Positions 52,774-62,009 are shown, counted from the stretch's first letter. The stretch: 64,000 bases of DNA from Paenibacillus tundrae (GCF_030812775.1 NZ_JAUSTI010000019.1:33025-97024), one strand, 5' to 3'. Notes: generated from the letters alone by a model not told the origin. A program made the numbers and translations.

Positions 52774-53343
52774 TTGAAAGAGGAGCAATCATTCGCAGCA
52801 GAAGAACAGGAAACAACAGCGGCTGAAAGCCAGGAGCCTGTTAACGAAGCAGGTGCTGCAGAAGCACAGGCTGAGGAGATGGTAGATCAAGAGCAAGGTG
52901 AGATCGCACGTTTGACGGCAGAAGCTGAGGAGCATCAGCAACGTTTGATCCGTGCGCAAGCTGATTTTGACAACTTCCGTCGCCGCACTCAAAAGGAAAA
53001 AGAAGAACTAGCGAAATACGCTTCGATGAAGCTGATCACCGAACTCGTACCGGTTATCGACAATTTCGAACGTGCTATGGCGACTGTACCTGAAGGTACG
53101 GAGAGTGAATCTTTTTCCAAAGGCATTCAAATGATCTTCCGCCAGTTGGAGTCCGTGTTGAACAATGAAGGTCTGACTGCAATGGAGACGGTAGGACAAC
53201 CGTTCAATCCAGAATTCCACCAAGCGATCATGCAAGTGGAAAGCGACGAGTATGAAGAAGGTACCGTTGTTGAGGAAGTCCAAAAAGGCTATATGCTAAA
53301 AGATAAAGTGCTTCGTCCAGCTATGGTTAAGGTAAGCTCATAA
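52774..53343 (+). CDS. grpE: Nucleotide exchange factor GrpE
   Basis: This 189-residue DnaK co-chaperone has an acidic, Glu/Ala-rich N-terminal coil (1-45), a long helix with RAQADFDNFRRRTQKEKEEL, then the family signature INELVPVIDNFERAM-like TELVPVIDNFERAMA and the beta domain PFNPEFHQAIMQVE and GYMLKDKVLRPAMVKVS. Start is TTG 52774, placed after AAGGAGGTGA; the GTG at 52765 lies within the ribosome site itself. Confidence 0.96.
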   Translation: MKEEQSFAAEEQETTAAESQEPVNEAGAAEAQAEEMVDQEQGEIARLTAEAEEHQQRLIRAQADFDNFRRRTQKEKEELAKYASMKLITELVPVIDNFERAMATVPEGTESESFSKGIQMIFRQLESVLNNEGLTAMETVGQPFNPEFHQAIMQVESDEYEEGTVVEEVQKGYMLKDKVLRPAMVKVSS

Positions 53344-53474
53344 TTCCTCTTTGTGAGGGTATGATGCCCGCGAAGCTTCATATAGAGGTTTGCACACATA
53401 GAGCAAGAAAATAAATTATAATGCAGCGAAGGATCGAAGGATTCTTCTCAATTGTCGAAGGAGGAAATTTTCCG

Positions 53475-55319
53475 ATGAGCAAAGTAATCGGTATTGACTT
53501 AGGAACAACTAACTCATGCGTAGCGGTTATGGAAGGCGGCGAGGCTGTCGTAATTCCAAACCCAGAAGGCGCACGTACAACGCCATCCGTGGTAGGTTTC
53601 AAAAAAGATGGTGAGCGCGTTGTAGGTGAGACTGCAAAACGCCAAGCTATTACGAATCCAGATCGTACGATCATTTCGATCAAACGTCATATGGGTACTT
53701 CCCACAAAGAAACAATCGATAGCAAAGACTATTCTCCACAAGAGATCTCTGCAATCATCCTGCAAAAACTAAAAGCTGATGCTGAAGCTTACCTGGGTCA
53801 AACGGTAACTCAAGCGGTTATCACAGTTCCAGCTTACTTCAATGACAGTCAGCGTCAAGCAACGAAAGATGCTGGTAAAATTGCTGGTTTGGAAGTTCTG
53901 CGTATCGTCAACGAACCAACAGCAGCAGCTCTAGCATATGGTATGGAGAAATCCGAAGATCAAACGATCCTCGTGTATGACCTTGGTGGCGGTACGTTCG
54001 ACGTATCTATCCTTGAACTCGGAGATGGCTTCTTTGAAGTAAAAGCAACTAGTGGTGACAACCAACTAGGTGGAGATGACTTCGACCAAGTTATCATTGA
54101 TTACCTCGTAAGTGAATTCAAGAAAGATCAAGGTATTGATCTGAGCAAAGATAAAGCAGCGGTGCAACGTTTGAAAGATGCAGCGGAAAAAGCGAAAAAA
54201 GAACTTTCCGGCGTATTGACTACAACGATCTCTCTGCCGTTCATTACAGTGGCTGACGGCGTTCCTCAGCACTTGGAGCTTAACCTGAGCCGTGCGAAAT
54301 TTGAAGAAATCTCTGCAAGTCTTGTTGAGCGTACACTTGAGCCGACTCGTCGTGCATTGAGTGATGCAGGCATGACTGCTAACGATATTGACAAGATCGT
54401 ATTGGTTGGTGGTTCAACACGTATTCCAGCAGTACAAGAAGCAATCAAAAAACTGACAGGTAAAGAGCCTCACAAAGGCGTTAACCCGGATGAAGTTGTA
54501 GCTTTGGGTGCTGCTGTACAAGCGGGCGTACTGACAGGTGATGTGAAAGACGTTGTATTGCTCGACGTAACTCCACTGTCCCTGGGTATCGAAACTGCAG
54601 GTGGCGTATTCACTAAAATGATCGAGCGCAACACAACGATCCCTACAAGTAAATCTCAAGTGTTCTCCACTTATGCAGACAATCAACCTAGCGTTGAGAT
54701 CCACGTCCTGCAAGGTGAGCGTGAGATGGCAGCAGGTAACAAATCTCTTGGACGCTTCATGTTGGGAGATATCCCACCAGCTCCACGTGGTGTTCCACAA
54801 ATCGAAGTTAGCTTCGATATTGATGCCAACGGTATTGTTAACGTATCTGCAACAGATAAAGGTACCAACAAAACACAAAAAATCACAATCACTTCTTCCA
54901 GCGGTTTGAGCGATGCTGAAGTTGAGCAAATGATGAAAGATGCTGAGCTGCACGCTGAAGAAGATAAAAAACGTAAAGAACTCGTTGAAGCCAAAAACAG
55001 TGCAGACCAACTGATCTACTCTGTGGACAAAACGATTAAAGATCTTGGTGAAAAAGCTGACGCTGGTGAAGTTGAAAAAGCTAACGCTGCAAAAGAAAAA
55101 TTGCAAGGTGTAGTAGATACTGACAACTTGGAAGACATCAAAGCAGCTACAGAAGAACTGACAGAGATCGTTCAACAACTGTCCGTAAAACTGTATGAGC
55201 AAGCACAAGCACAAGAACAAGCGGCTCAAGGTGCTGAAGATCAACAAGGTTCTGCTAAACGTGATAACGTTGTTGACGCAGATTACGAAGTCGTAGACGA
55301 AGATAAAAAACAAAACTAA
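53475..55319 (+). CDS. dnaK: Chaperone DnaK (Hsp70)
   Basis: This 614-residue Hsp70 has phosphate-1 IGIDLGTTNSCVAV, a second signature VYDLGGGTFDVSIL, a third IVLVGGSTRIPAVQE, and linker VVLLDVTPLSLGIET. The substrate domain follows, and a helical lid ends in a Gln/Ala/Glu-rich tail with DADYEVVDEDKKQN. It lacks the 24-residue insert of Gram-negative DnaK, as usual in Bacillota. ATG at 53475 follows GAAGGAGGAAA. Third gene of the CIRCE-controlled cluster. Confidence 0.98.
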   Translation: MSKVIGIDLGTTNSCVAVMEGGEAVVIPNPEGARTTPSVVGFKKDGERVVGETAKRQAITNPDRTIISIKRHMGTSHKETIDSKDYSPQEISAIILQKLKADAEAYLGQTVTQAVITVPAYFNDSQRQATKDAGKIAGLEVLRIVNEPTAAALAYGMEKSEDQTILVYDLGGGTFDVSILELGDGFFEVKATSGDNQLGGDDFDQVIIDYLVSEFKKDQGIDLSKDKAAVQRLKDAAEKAKKELSGVLTTTISLPFITVADGVPQHLELNLSRAKFEEISASLVERTLEPTRRALSDAGMTANDIDKIVLVGGSTRIPAVQEAIKKLTGKEPHKGVNPDEVVALGAAVQAGVLTGDVKDVVLLDVTPLSLGIETAGGVFTKMIERNTTIPTSKSQVFSTYADNQPSVEIHVLQGEREMAAGNKSLGRFMLGDIPPAPRGVPQIEVSFDIDANGIVNVSATDKGTNKTQKITITSSSGLSDAEVEQMMKDAELHAEEDKKRKELVEAKNSADQLIYSVDKTIKDLGEKADAGEVEKANAAKEKLQGVVDTDNLEDIKAATEELTEIVQQLSVKLYEQAQAQEQAAQGAEDQQGSAKRDNVVDADYEVVDEDKKQN

Positions 55320-55361
55320 TTCGCGCATGTAGGCGAATGAAACATTGGTGACGTTCGGATT

Positions 55362-55407
55362 AAAGGGAAAGTCATAGCCGGGGCTCCCGTGCTTTGACTT
55401 TCCTTTT
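55362..55407 (+). terminator. Terminator or attenuator between dnaK and dnaJ
   Basis: AAAGGGAAAGTCA and TGACTTTCCTTTT pair with a GC-rich inner loop, followed by TTTTG. It lies within the heat-shock cluster and may lower dnaJ relative to dnaK. Confidence 0.75.
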
Positions 55408-55448
55408 GTCACGATGTGCGATATGGTGAATGTTATGGGGGTGGAAGA

Positions 55449-56573
55449 GTGGCTGAAAAACGTGATTATTATGAGGTTCTCGGCGTTGGCAAAAATGCAA
55501 GCGACGAGGAGATCAAAAAGGCATACCGTAAGCTTGCACGTCAGTATCACCCTGACGTAAACAAAGCGGATGATGCAGAAGCTAAGTTCAAAGAAGTGAA
55601 AGAAGCTTATGATGTTGTCAGTGACAGCCAAAAACGTGCGCAGTATGACCAATATGGGCATATTGATCCGAATCAAGGTGGATTCGGTGGTGGTGGCGAT
55701 TTTGGTGGCGGTGGATTTGGCGATATCTTCGATATGTTCTTTGGCGGTGGTGGTGGCGGAAGACGTGATCCTAATGCACCGCAACGTGGGAACGATCTGC
55801 AATATACCATGACCATTGAGTTCAAAGAGGCTGTCTTTGGTAAAGAAACGGATATTACAATTCCGCGTACGGAAGGCTGTGACACTTGTCACGGTTCAGG
55901 TGCTAAACCAGGAACGAAACCAGAAACATGTACGGTCTGCAAAGGTAGTGGACAACAGGAAGTTGTTCAGAACACTCCATTTGGCCGTATGGTGAATCGC
56001 CGTGCATGCTCGAACTGTAGTGGTACAGGACAAATTATTAAAGAAAAATGTACAACGTGCAGTGGTAGCGGTAAAGTGCGCAAGCAACGCAAAATCCATG
56101 TTCGCATTCCAGCGGGCGTAGATGATGGTGCACAACTGCGTATGACAGGTGAAGGTGAAGGCGGTCTGCGTGGTGGCCCAGCGGGAGACTTGTATATTGT
56201 TATTCGTGTGAAATCACATGATTTCTTCGAACGCGAAGGAGACGATATTTACTGCGAGATTCCACTGACGTTTGCTCAGGCAGCATTGGGAGACGAGATT
56301 GAGATTCCAACGTTGACTGAAAAAGTGAAATTGAAAATTCCAGCAGGTACGCAAACCGGAACTTATTTCCGTCTTAAAGGCAAAGGGGTTCCACGCCTGC
56401 GCGGTATGGGTCAAGGGGATCAACATGTGAAGGTGGTTGTTGTTACACCTAGCAAGCTGAATGACGAGCAGAAAGATCTGTTACGCCAAATTGCTGCACT
56501 AGATGGAGAACAAACTCATGAACATGAGCAATCCTTCTTTGATCGAGTAAAACGCGCATTCCGTGGTGACTAA
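55449..56573 (+). CDS. dnaJ: Chaperone DnaJ
   Basis: This 374-residue type I Hsp40 has a J domain with the HPD motif in RQYHPDVNK, a Gly/Phe-rich segment (about 80-115), four zinc-finger repeats CDTCHGSG, CTVCKGSG, CSNCSGTG and CTTCSGSG, then the substrate-binding C-terminal domains. GTG start at 55449 (MAEKRDYYEVLG) follows GGGGGTGGA. It stimulates DnaK ATPase and is the last gene of the heat-shock cluster. Confidence 0.97.
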   Translation: MAEKRDYYEVLGVGKNASDEEIKKAYRKLARQYHPDVNKADDAEAKFKEVKEAYDVVSDSQKRAQYDQYGHIDPNQGGFGGGGDFGGGGFGDIFDMFFGGGGGGRRDPNAPQRGNDLQYTMTIEFKEAVFGKETDITIPRTEGCDTCHGSGAKPGTKPETCTVCKGSGQQEVVQNTPFGRMVNRRACSNCSGTGQIIKEKCTTCSGSGKVRKQRKIHVRIPAGVDDGAQLRMTGEGEGGLRGGPAGDLYIVIRVKSHDFFEREGDDIYCEIPLTFAQAALGDEIEIPTLTEKVKLKIPAGTQTGTYFRLKGKGVPRLRGMGQGDQHVKVVVVTPSKLNDEQKDLLRQIAALDGEQTHEHEQSFFDRVKRAFRGD

Positions 56574-56656
56574 TAGATGGTTGTTATCCACAACTCGGTG
56601 TAAGGCCTTAGCCGGAAAGCTTCAAAGATGTGGTTTACCACAGTTATTGTAAATAT

Positions 56657-56698
56657 AAAAGGACATCATTGCTGTTATTCGGCATGGTGTCCTTTTTT
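56657..56698 (+). terminator. Intrinsic terminator after dnaJ
   Basis: AAAAGGACATCATTGC and GCATGGTGTCCTTTTTT form a stem with one mismatch region around nine bases, ending in T residues. Confidence 0.85.
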
Positions 56699-56791
56699 GT
56701 GCATAAATGGAGAAGCATTGCGGCAGACTAGCATAGCGAGAACGATAAGGGATAGCCCATATACGAAAACTAGGGAAGCAGGTGTGACCAG

Positions 56792-57160
56792 ATGAGTGAG
56801 AAAAACATTTTGGCGTACTTCCATAGCCCAGAGCAAGCAGAAGGCGCTGCCAAAAAATTGGAGGCGTTACGTGTGGAGGACCTGTCGATCAATCGTTTCA
56901 GCCGTTATGCAGGTGTAGGGCCAAGTGGAGCCTCGTACACGCCAGGAGTTTCTGGTAGTTACTCTTCTTGGGTGCCTGGAGCGATGGGCATGAATGTAAC
57001 CGCTGGAATTATGGCTGCTGCGGATCCTTCCGCTAGTGGGATGAGTGATGGCGGACAAGAAGGCCCAACAGGTAGGGATGTCTTGCTCACTGTAGTCGTA
57101 GATGAATCAGTACATCACCGCGCCTTGTCAATAATCGAACAGGCTGGTGGCATGATCTAG
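56792..57160 (+). CDS. Small general-stress-type protein, 122 aa
   Basis: The product begins MSEKNILAYFHSPEQAEGAA, a pattern of the YflT/17M-type stress proteins (short beta strand then a helix over a residue-pair tract AAKKLEAL). It has a Gly/Ser/Tyr-rich middle GVSGSYSSWVPGAMGM, and a final half GRDVLLTVVVDESVHHRALSIIEQAGG. The final half aligns with the end of the gene at 57381-57776 (ILLTVSV...AAEMITQNGG), so the two are paralogues. No catalytic motif. It has AGCAGGTGTGA before the ATG. Exact role unknown. Confidence 0.7.
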   Translation: MSEKNILAYFHSPEQAEGAAKKLEALRVEDLSINRFSRYAGVGPSGASYTPGVSGSYSSWVPGAMGMNVTAGIMAAADPSASGMSDGGQEGPTGRDVLLTVVVDESVHHRALSIIEQAGGMI

Positions 57161-57208
57161 TTAGACCCCATCCATAATAGAGCACTGATATTAAAGGAGG
57201 AACATAAC

Positions 57209-57388
57209 ATGGCAGAACATGAACGCCCGGGCAAAATTTTGACGAAGACTGAGAAAATGAAACGATTGCAATCTGCAAAAAATGAAGATGTGGAATTTAG
57301 TAGTGAGGCAGCCGATCATGAAGACGTAGAGGCATTGCGCCGTAGTGAGGCAGCTGATCGTCGTCAAGGAAGAGAGCTGCATGACTGA
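57209..57388 (+). CDS. YfhD-like small hydrophilic protein, 59 aa
   Basis: A short frame begins at ATG 57209 after AAAGGAGGAA, an excellent ribosome site. The product reads MAEHERPGKILTKTEKMKRL and then DVEFSSEAADHEDVEAL and AAADRRQ-like RRSEAADRRQGRELHD. The DVEFS..AD.ED..A..R...AD.RQ pattern resembles the YfhD family of small hydrophilic, sporulation-linked Bacillota proteins. Its stop overlaps the next gene's start by eight bases. Likely coupled with its paralogue-flanked neighbours. Confidence 0.65.
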   Translation: MAEHERPGKILTKTEKMKRLQSAKNEDVEFSSEAADHEDVEALRRSEAADRRQGRELHD

Positions 57389-57776
57389 AGACGTTCGCTC
57401 AACAGTAAGGATTGAGGCAGTCTTTACGAGTTGGTCTGACGCTGAATCTGCACGGAGAGCTCTCGAACTATTACACCCCAATCAATTGCGTGTTGAAAGT
57501 CTTCCTCTGCAATCAAATGAACCGAATGCCAAACAGGATGAGGAGGGAGAATTCTCTCCCACGGCGGTAATTGGTGGGTTTAGCGGGGAACTTAACGTTC
57601 TTTCGCTAATTAGTGATGATCCGGAAATGCTATCTAATGGTCAGGTATATGATATGCCTGAGACCATATCGACAGGACAACCCAAACAAGGTATTTTATT
57701 GACCGTGTCGGTGACTAACGATTCGTTTCCACAGGCAGCCGAGATGATTACACAAAACGGTGGGCGCTTTTATTAA
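57381..57776 (+). CDS. Small general-stress-type protein, 131 aa, paralogue
   Basis: The product has VRIEAVFTSWSDAESARRAL at the N-terminus (a beta strand then helix, like YflT-type domains), an acidic middle, and a final block GILLTVSVTNDSFPQAAEMITQNGG that matches the end of the protein encoded at 56792-57160. ATG at 57381 follows AAGGAAGAGAG; the frame extends 12 codons upstream within the YfhD-like gene without support. It forms a three-gene group with its paralogue and the YfhD-like gene, ended by a terminator. Function unknown. Confidence 0.68.
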   Translation: MTEDVRSTVRIEAVFTSWSDAESARRALELLHPNQLRVESLPLQSNEPNAKQDEEGEFSPTAVIGGFSGELNVLSLISDDPEMLSNGQVYDMPETISTGQPKQGILLTVSVTNDSFPQAAEMITQNGGRFY

Positions 57777-57804
57777 CTAACGTAATAGAAGAATAAGCCA
57801 GCAG

Positions 57805-57845
57805 AACAGGATGCTCTAGCCAATGCTACGGGATCCTGTTTTTTT
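57805..57845 (+). terminator. Intrinsic terminator after the small stress-type genes
   Basis: AACAGGAT and ATCCTGTT enclose a 20-base loop, followed by seven T residues. Confidence 0.82.
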
Positions 57846-58012
57846 GTTTTCATTAAGAAGTTGTGTAGACCCGTTAGTTATGGATGATGAGATATTAGCG
57901 GCGACTCTACCTGCTATTCGAACGCTACCTGTAATTACTGCATTTTGTATTCTGACTCGCTTGTGTAGTACAATGATGGGGATGTTTGAAAAATGAGGAG
58001 GAAAAATAACGT

Positions 58013-58978
58013 ATGTTATGGCATGAACTAACAATACATACTACCGAAGAAGCGGTAGAGATGATTTCGAATTTTTTGCATGAAGCAGGTGCTGGAGGGG
58101 TTTCAATTGAAGAGTCCGGTACTTTAAATAAAAAGCGTGATGCACCCTATGGTGAGTGGTATGAATTTCCTTTGAATGATATCCCTGAAGGTTTTGCTGA
58201 GATCAAAGGGTATTTCTCCGAAGACACAGACATGGAAGCATTACAGGCAGAAGTGCGCCCAAGAATTGAGCAACTTGCTGAATTCGATATTAATGTGGGT
58301 GACGTACGTTATGAGACAAGAACGGTTGATGAGAACGACTGGGCAGATGCGTGGAAAAAGTATTTTAAACCTGTGCGTGTGTCAGAACGTTTGACAATCA
58401 AACCGACATGGGAGGAGTATACTCCAGAGAGCCCAGACGAAAAAATTATCGAGCTTGATCCAGGCATGGCCTTTGGTACGGGGACTCACCCAACAACTTC
58501 ACTTTGTTTGCGTACACTGGAAACGGTGATCCAAGGTGGAGAAGAAGTCATTGATGTCGGAACAGGTTCAGGCATTCTTGCCATTGGCGCGGTACAACTT
58601 GGGGCGAAGCATGTTCTAGCTTTAGATTTGGATCCAGTGGCTGTATCCAGCGCGAAGGAAAATGCACATCTGAACGGGCTTGATGATCGTATCACCGTGA
58701 AGGAAAGTGACCTGCTGTCTGTTCTGGGAAGTGAAGACCCAACGCTAGGCGTAAAACTCCCAGTCAAAGTCATTGTAGCTAATATTCTTGCTGAGATCAT
58801 CATGCTGTTTGTGGACGATGTCTATAATGCTCTTGAACCAGGTGGCGTTTATATTGCTTCAGGTATCTGGAAAAATAAAGAGCAGTTAGTTCATGATGGA
58901 CTCATTGCCGCTGGGTTTGAAATTAGTGCCGTTCACCGTGATGAGGACTGGCTGGCGTACGTAGCTAGGAAGAGGTAA
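58013..58978 (+). CDS. prmA: Ribosomal protein L11 methyltransferase
   Basis: This 321-residue SAM-dependent enzyme trimethylates L11. It has an N-terminal substrate-recognition domain (MLWHELTIHTTEEAVEMISN), linker DENDWADAWKKYFKPVRVSE, and a catalytic domain with LDPGMAFGTGTHPTTSLCL, motif I DVGTGSGILAIGAV, and VIVANILAEIIM holding the NPPY-like NIL. GAGGAGG precedes the ATG. It lies downstream of dnaJ as in Bacillus (yqeT), with small genes inserted between. Confidence 0.96.
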   Translation: MLWHELTIHTTEEAVEMISNFLHEAGAGGVSIEESGTLNKKRDAPYGEWYEFPLNDIPEGFAEIKGYFSEDTDMEALQAEVRPRIEQLAEFDINVGDVRYETRTVDENDWADAWKKYFKPVRVSERLTIKPTWEEYTPESPDEKIIELDPGMAFGTGTHPTTSLCLRTLETVIQGGEEVIDVGTGSGILAIGAVQLGAKHVLALDLDPVAVSSAKENAHLNGLDDRITVKESDLLSVLGSEDPTLGVKLPVKVIVANILAEIIMLFVDDVYNALEPGGVYIASGIWKNKEQLVHDGLIAAGFEISAVHRDEDWLAYVARKR

Positions 58979-58981
58979 CGG

Positions 58982-59659
58982 ATGGATTTTCTGAATTCGC
59001 TCTTTCGTTACCCATTAGATCAGTTACCGTTCTTCTTACTAACAATTCTGATTGCTTTTACGGTGCACGAGTTTGCACATGCGTATTTTGCCAATAAGTT
59101 TGGAGATCCAACAGCGAAACTGTTAGGGAGAGTAACGCTTAATCCGGTTGTGCATTTTGATCTATTGGGCGTAATCATGCTATTGATCGCTGGTTTTGGT
59201 TGGGCTAGGCCTGTACCTGTGAATCGAGCTAACTTCGATCATCCGCGGAGAATGAGTTTAATTGTCTCCTTGGCAGGTCCGTTAAGTAATTTGTTGCTTG
59301 CGATCATGGGTACCATCGTATTTGCTACGCTTGTAGGTACTGGAGTTATGCATAATATTGCAAATGAACGATTGTATACAGCAATTGCAACCTTCTTCTT
59401 CATGTTCAATCTCACGAACTTTTTCCTGTTTTTATTCAACCTGATTCCATTACCTCCTCTGGACGGTTATCGGGTTCTGGAAGAGTTATTACCGCCGTCC
59501 ATTAGTCGCAAGCTACAGGGCGTGGAGCAATGGTCTATTCTTATTTTCTTGCTTATTCTTATCGTACCTCCGTTACGCGATGTAACGATTAATCCGTTAT
59601 ACATGTTGGCATACAGTATGTATGACGATTTTGGAAATCTAATAAGAGGTCTATTTTAG
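58982..59659 (+). CDS. M50-type site-2 protease family membrane protein
   Basis: This 225-residue intramembrane metalloprotease of the SREBP S2P/SpoIVFB-like branch has about five hydrophobic segments, zinc motif HEFAHAYFANKFGD (HExxH) near residue 30, and a later NLIPLPPLDGYRVL holding the third ligand aspartate. It lacks PDZ and CBS domains. Its substrate is unknown. It begins three bases after prmA and its own stop codon lies in a terminator, so it probably ends that transcript. It is not part of the standard Bacillus yqe order. Confidence 0.85.
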   Translation: MDFLNSLFRYPLDQLPFFLLTILIAFTVHEFAHAYFANKFGDPTAKLLGRVTLNPVVHFDLLGVIMLLIAGFGWARPVPVNRANFDHPRRMSLIVSLAGPLSNLLLAIMGTIVFATLVGTGVMHNIANERLYTAIATFFFMFNLTNFFLFLFNLIPLPPLDGYRVLEELLPPSISRKLQGVEQWSILIFLLILIVPPLRDVTINPLYMLAYSMYDDFGNLIRGLF

Positions 59660-59669
59660 AGGCCTTTTT
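59647..59669 (+). terminator. Short terminator at the end of the M50 protease gene
   Basis: AGGTCT and AGGCCT pair (one wobble) around a seven-base loop, followed by TTTTTG. The left arm includes the last codons. Confidence 0.55.
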
Positions 59670-59811
59670 GAACAAGTACTTCTATTAAACGAATGATAAC
59701 GTTTTGGACTGAAATACTGGTCAGAAGGACGTAAAAGTTGTATGATCATCTGTGGCGTATGGATTCACGCCTGCTTGTGAGCAGGGTGAATTTCATTCAT
59801 AACAGGATAGA

Positions 59812-60591
59812 ATGGTGGACAGACCTATGCAGCGTTATTTTGTATCTGAAGAACAATTCCAAGAGCGTTCGGTTGTGATCACAGGGGATGATGCGCGCCA
59901 TATCAGTAAGGTGATGCGTGGCAAACCTGGAGACAAACTGATTGTCAGTGACGGACGTACTAGAGAAGCTCTGGTGGAGATTGAAGGCATAGAAGCTGGT
60001 GAAGTGACAACGAATATTGTGGAGCCTCTGGAGATGGATCATGAGGCTCGTATTCGTGTAACGGTAGCTCAAAGTTTGCCTAAAGGTGACAAGATGGAAA
60101 CGGTCATTCAGCGATGCACTGAGATCGGAGCGGTAGCGTTTGTTCCTTTTCTCTCGGAACGGACGATTGTGCAATATGATGCCAAGAAGGAAAGCAAACG
60201 ACTAGAGCGATGGGGGAAGATTGCTAAAGAAGCTGCTGAGCAGAGCCATCGCAACCGTATTCCGTCCATTGAGCAGCCGCTTTCTTGGAAAGGGCTGTTG
60301 TCTTCTTTTGAGGGATATGATCTGGTATGCTATTGTTATGAGAAAGAAAACGGCAAGCAACTGCGCGATGCGCTAAAACCGTTCGTAGAAAAGCTTGCAC
60401 CTGATGAGACGGCTAATGTGTTGATCGTGGTAGGCCCAGAAGGCGGGTTCTCAGAGAAGGAGACACTGGAAGCTGATCAGGCTGGCGCCGTATCGGTTGG
60501 ACTGGGCAAACGGATTTTGCGTGCAGAGACGGCTGGAATGGCCGCGCTGACTTGTGTTCTATACGAATCTGGAGAAATGGGGGGAATGTAA
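59812..60591 (+). CDS. rsmE: 16S rRNA m3U1498 methyltransferase
   Basis: This 259-residue SPOUT-class methyltransferase acts on U1498 of 16S rRNA. It has an N-terminal PUA-like domain (MQRYFVSEEQFQERSVVI, DDARHISKVMR), VAQSLPKGDKMETVIQRCTEIG, and the knotted SAM site VGPEGGFSEKE and VGLGKRILRAETAG. ATG at 59812 or the ATG five codons later could be used; AGGATAGA favours the first. In Bacillus this gene (yqeU) lies before yqeV, as here. Confidence 0.94.
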   Translation: MVDRPMQRYFVSEEQFQERSVVITGDDARHISKVMRGKPGDKLIVSDGRTREALVEIEGIEAGEVTTNIVEPLEMDHEARIRVTVAQSLPKGDKMETVIQRCTEIGAVAFVPFLSERTIVQYDAKKESKRLERWGKIAKEAAEQSHRNRIPSIEQPLSWKGLLSSFEGYDLVCYCYEKENGKQLRDALKPFVEKLAPDETANVLIVVGPEGGFSEKETLEADQAGAVSVGLGKRILRAETAGMAALTCVLYESGEMGGM

Positions 60592-60593
60592 TT

Positions 60594-61940
60594 ATGCCAT
60601 CCGTGGCGTTTTACACCTTAGGCTGCAAAGTTAACTTTTATGATACAGAAGCAATCTGGCAACTGTTCAAGAACGAAGGATATGATCAAGTGGACTTTGA
60701 TGAACAGACAGCCGATGTATACTTAATTAATACTTGTACAGTGACGAATACAGGAGACAAGAAAAGCCGTCAAATTATTCGTCGTGCCATTCGTCGGAAT
60801 CCGGATGCCATTGTGGCAGTAACTGGCTGTTACGCTCAGACCTCTCCTGCCGAGATTCTAGATATTCCAGGAGTAGATCTGGTTATCGGAACACAAGATC
60901 GGGATAAAATTTTGCCGTATGTTAGAGAAATTCAGGAATCCCGTCAACCGGTAAACGCTGTACGTAACATTATGAAGACACGTGTGTTTGAAGAAATGGA
61001 TGTGCCTGATTTTGCTGATCGTACGCGTGCCTTCCTGAAAATTCAGGATGGATGTAATAACTTCTGCACATTCTGTATCATTCCGTGGTCGCGTGGTCTT
61101 TCTCGTAGCCGGGAATCCAACAGTATTGTTCAACAGGCGCATCAATTGGTGCATGCGGGCTACAAAGAAATTGTGCTTACAGGTATCCATACTGGTGGAT
61201 ATGGTGACGACATGGAAAACTACGACTTAACCGATCTGCTCTGGGATCTGGATAAAGTCGAAGGTCTGGAACGTATTCGTATTAGTTCCATTGAAGCTAG
61301 CCAGATCGATGATCGTATGCTGGATGTGATTAAACGCTCGGATAAACTAGTTCGTCACTTCCATATTCCGCTACAAGCAGGGGACGATGCAGTGTTGAAA
61401 CGGATGCGCCGTAAATATACAACTGAAGAGTTCTATAATAAAATGCTCCGCATTCGTGAAGCTATGCCGGATGTAGCCATTACGACAGATGTTATTGTAG
61501 GCTTCCCGGGTGAAACGGATGAGATGTTCCGTAACGGCTATGAACTGATGAAGAAGATCGGTTTCTCCGAAATGCACGTATTCCCTTATTCCAAACGTAC
61601 CGGAACGCCGGCAGCACGTATGGAAGATCAGGTGGATGAAGAAGTGAAAAATGCTCGTGTACATGAATTGATCGATCTGTCTGAACAGATGCAGTTGGCT
61701 TATGCACAGCAGTTCGTGGGACAAGTATTGGATGTTATTCCTGAGGGAGAAGCCAAAGGCCGCGAAGGCAGTGGTAAACTTCAAGGATACAGCGATAATT
61801 ACATTCAATTGGTATTCGATGGTTCCCAGGATATGATCGGTAAAGTATGCCGCGTGAAGCTTACTGAAGCTGGCGTCAATGAGAGCCAGGCTACGTTAGT
61901 TCGTGTATTGGAAGATCAACTGAAGTCTGCGGCGATGTAA
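60594..61940 (+). CDS. mtaB: tRNA t6A37 methylthiotransferase MtaB
   Basis: This 448-residue radical SAM enzyme converts t6A to ms2t6A at position 37 of tRNAs reading ANN codons. The N-terminal MTTase domain has cysteines in FYTLGCKVNFYDTE, NTCTVTN and VTGCYAQT. The radical SAM domain has CNNFCTFCIIPWSRG and VLTGIHTGGYG, and a TRAM-like C-terminal domain follows. All six cysteines are present. ATG at 60594 follows GGGGGGAA. It is just after rsmE (yqeU-yqeV order). Confidence 0.95.
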   Translation: MPSVAFYTLGCKVNFYDTEAIWQLFKNEGYDQVDFDEQTADVYLINTCTVTNTGDKKSRQIIRRAIRRNPDAIVAVTGCYAQTSPAEILDIPGVDLVIGTQDRDKILPYVREIQESRQPVNAVRNIMKTRVFEEMDVPDFADRTRAFLKIQDGCNNFCTFCIIPWSRGLSRSRESNSIVQQAHQLVHAGYKEIVLTGIHTGGYGDDMENYDLTDLLWDLDKVEGLERIRISSIEASQIDDRMLDVIKRSDKLVRHFHIPLQAGDDAVLKRMRRKYTTEEFYNKMLRIREAMPDVAITTDVIVGFPGETDEMFRNGYELMKKIGFSEMHVFPYSKRTGTPAARMEDQVDEEVKNARVHELIDLSEQMQLAYAQQFVGQVLDVIPEGEAKGREGSGKLQGYSDNYIQLVFDGSQDMIGKVCRVKLTEAGVNESQATLVRVLEDQLKSAAM

Positions 61941-61956
61941 TCGAGATGACAAAAAC

Positions 61957-62009
61957 AAGGATTTCATTTCCTTGGGGAACGTACCCGGGCGATGAAATCC
62001 TTCTTTTGC
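61957..62009 (+). terminator. Intrinsic terminator after mtaB
   Basis: AAGGATTTCAT and ATGAAATCCTT are a perfect 11-bp stem with an inner CCTTGGGG/CCCGGG region, followed by CTTTTG. Confidence 0.75.

Noticed and set aside
54414..55892. 492-codon minus-strand frame opposite dnaK and dnaJ
   Set aside because: Long frames opposite dnaK are a known by-product of its codon pattern. The product has no recognisable domain and no ribosome site, and it spans two genes and a terminator.
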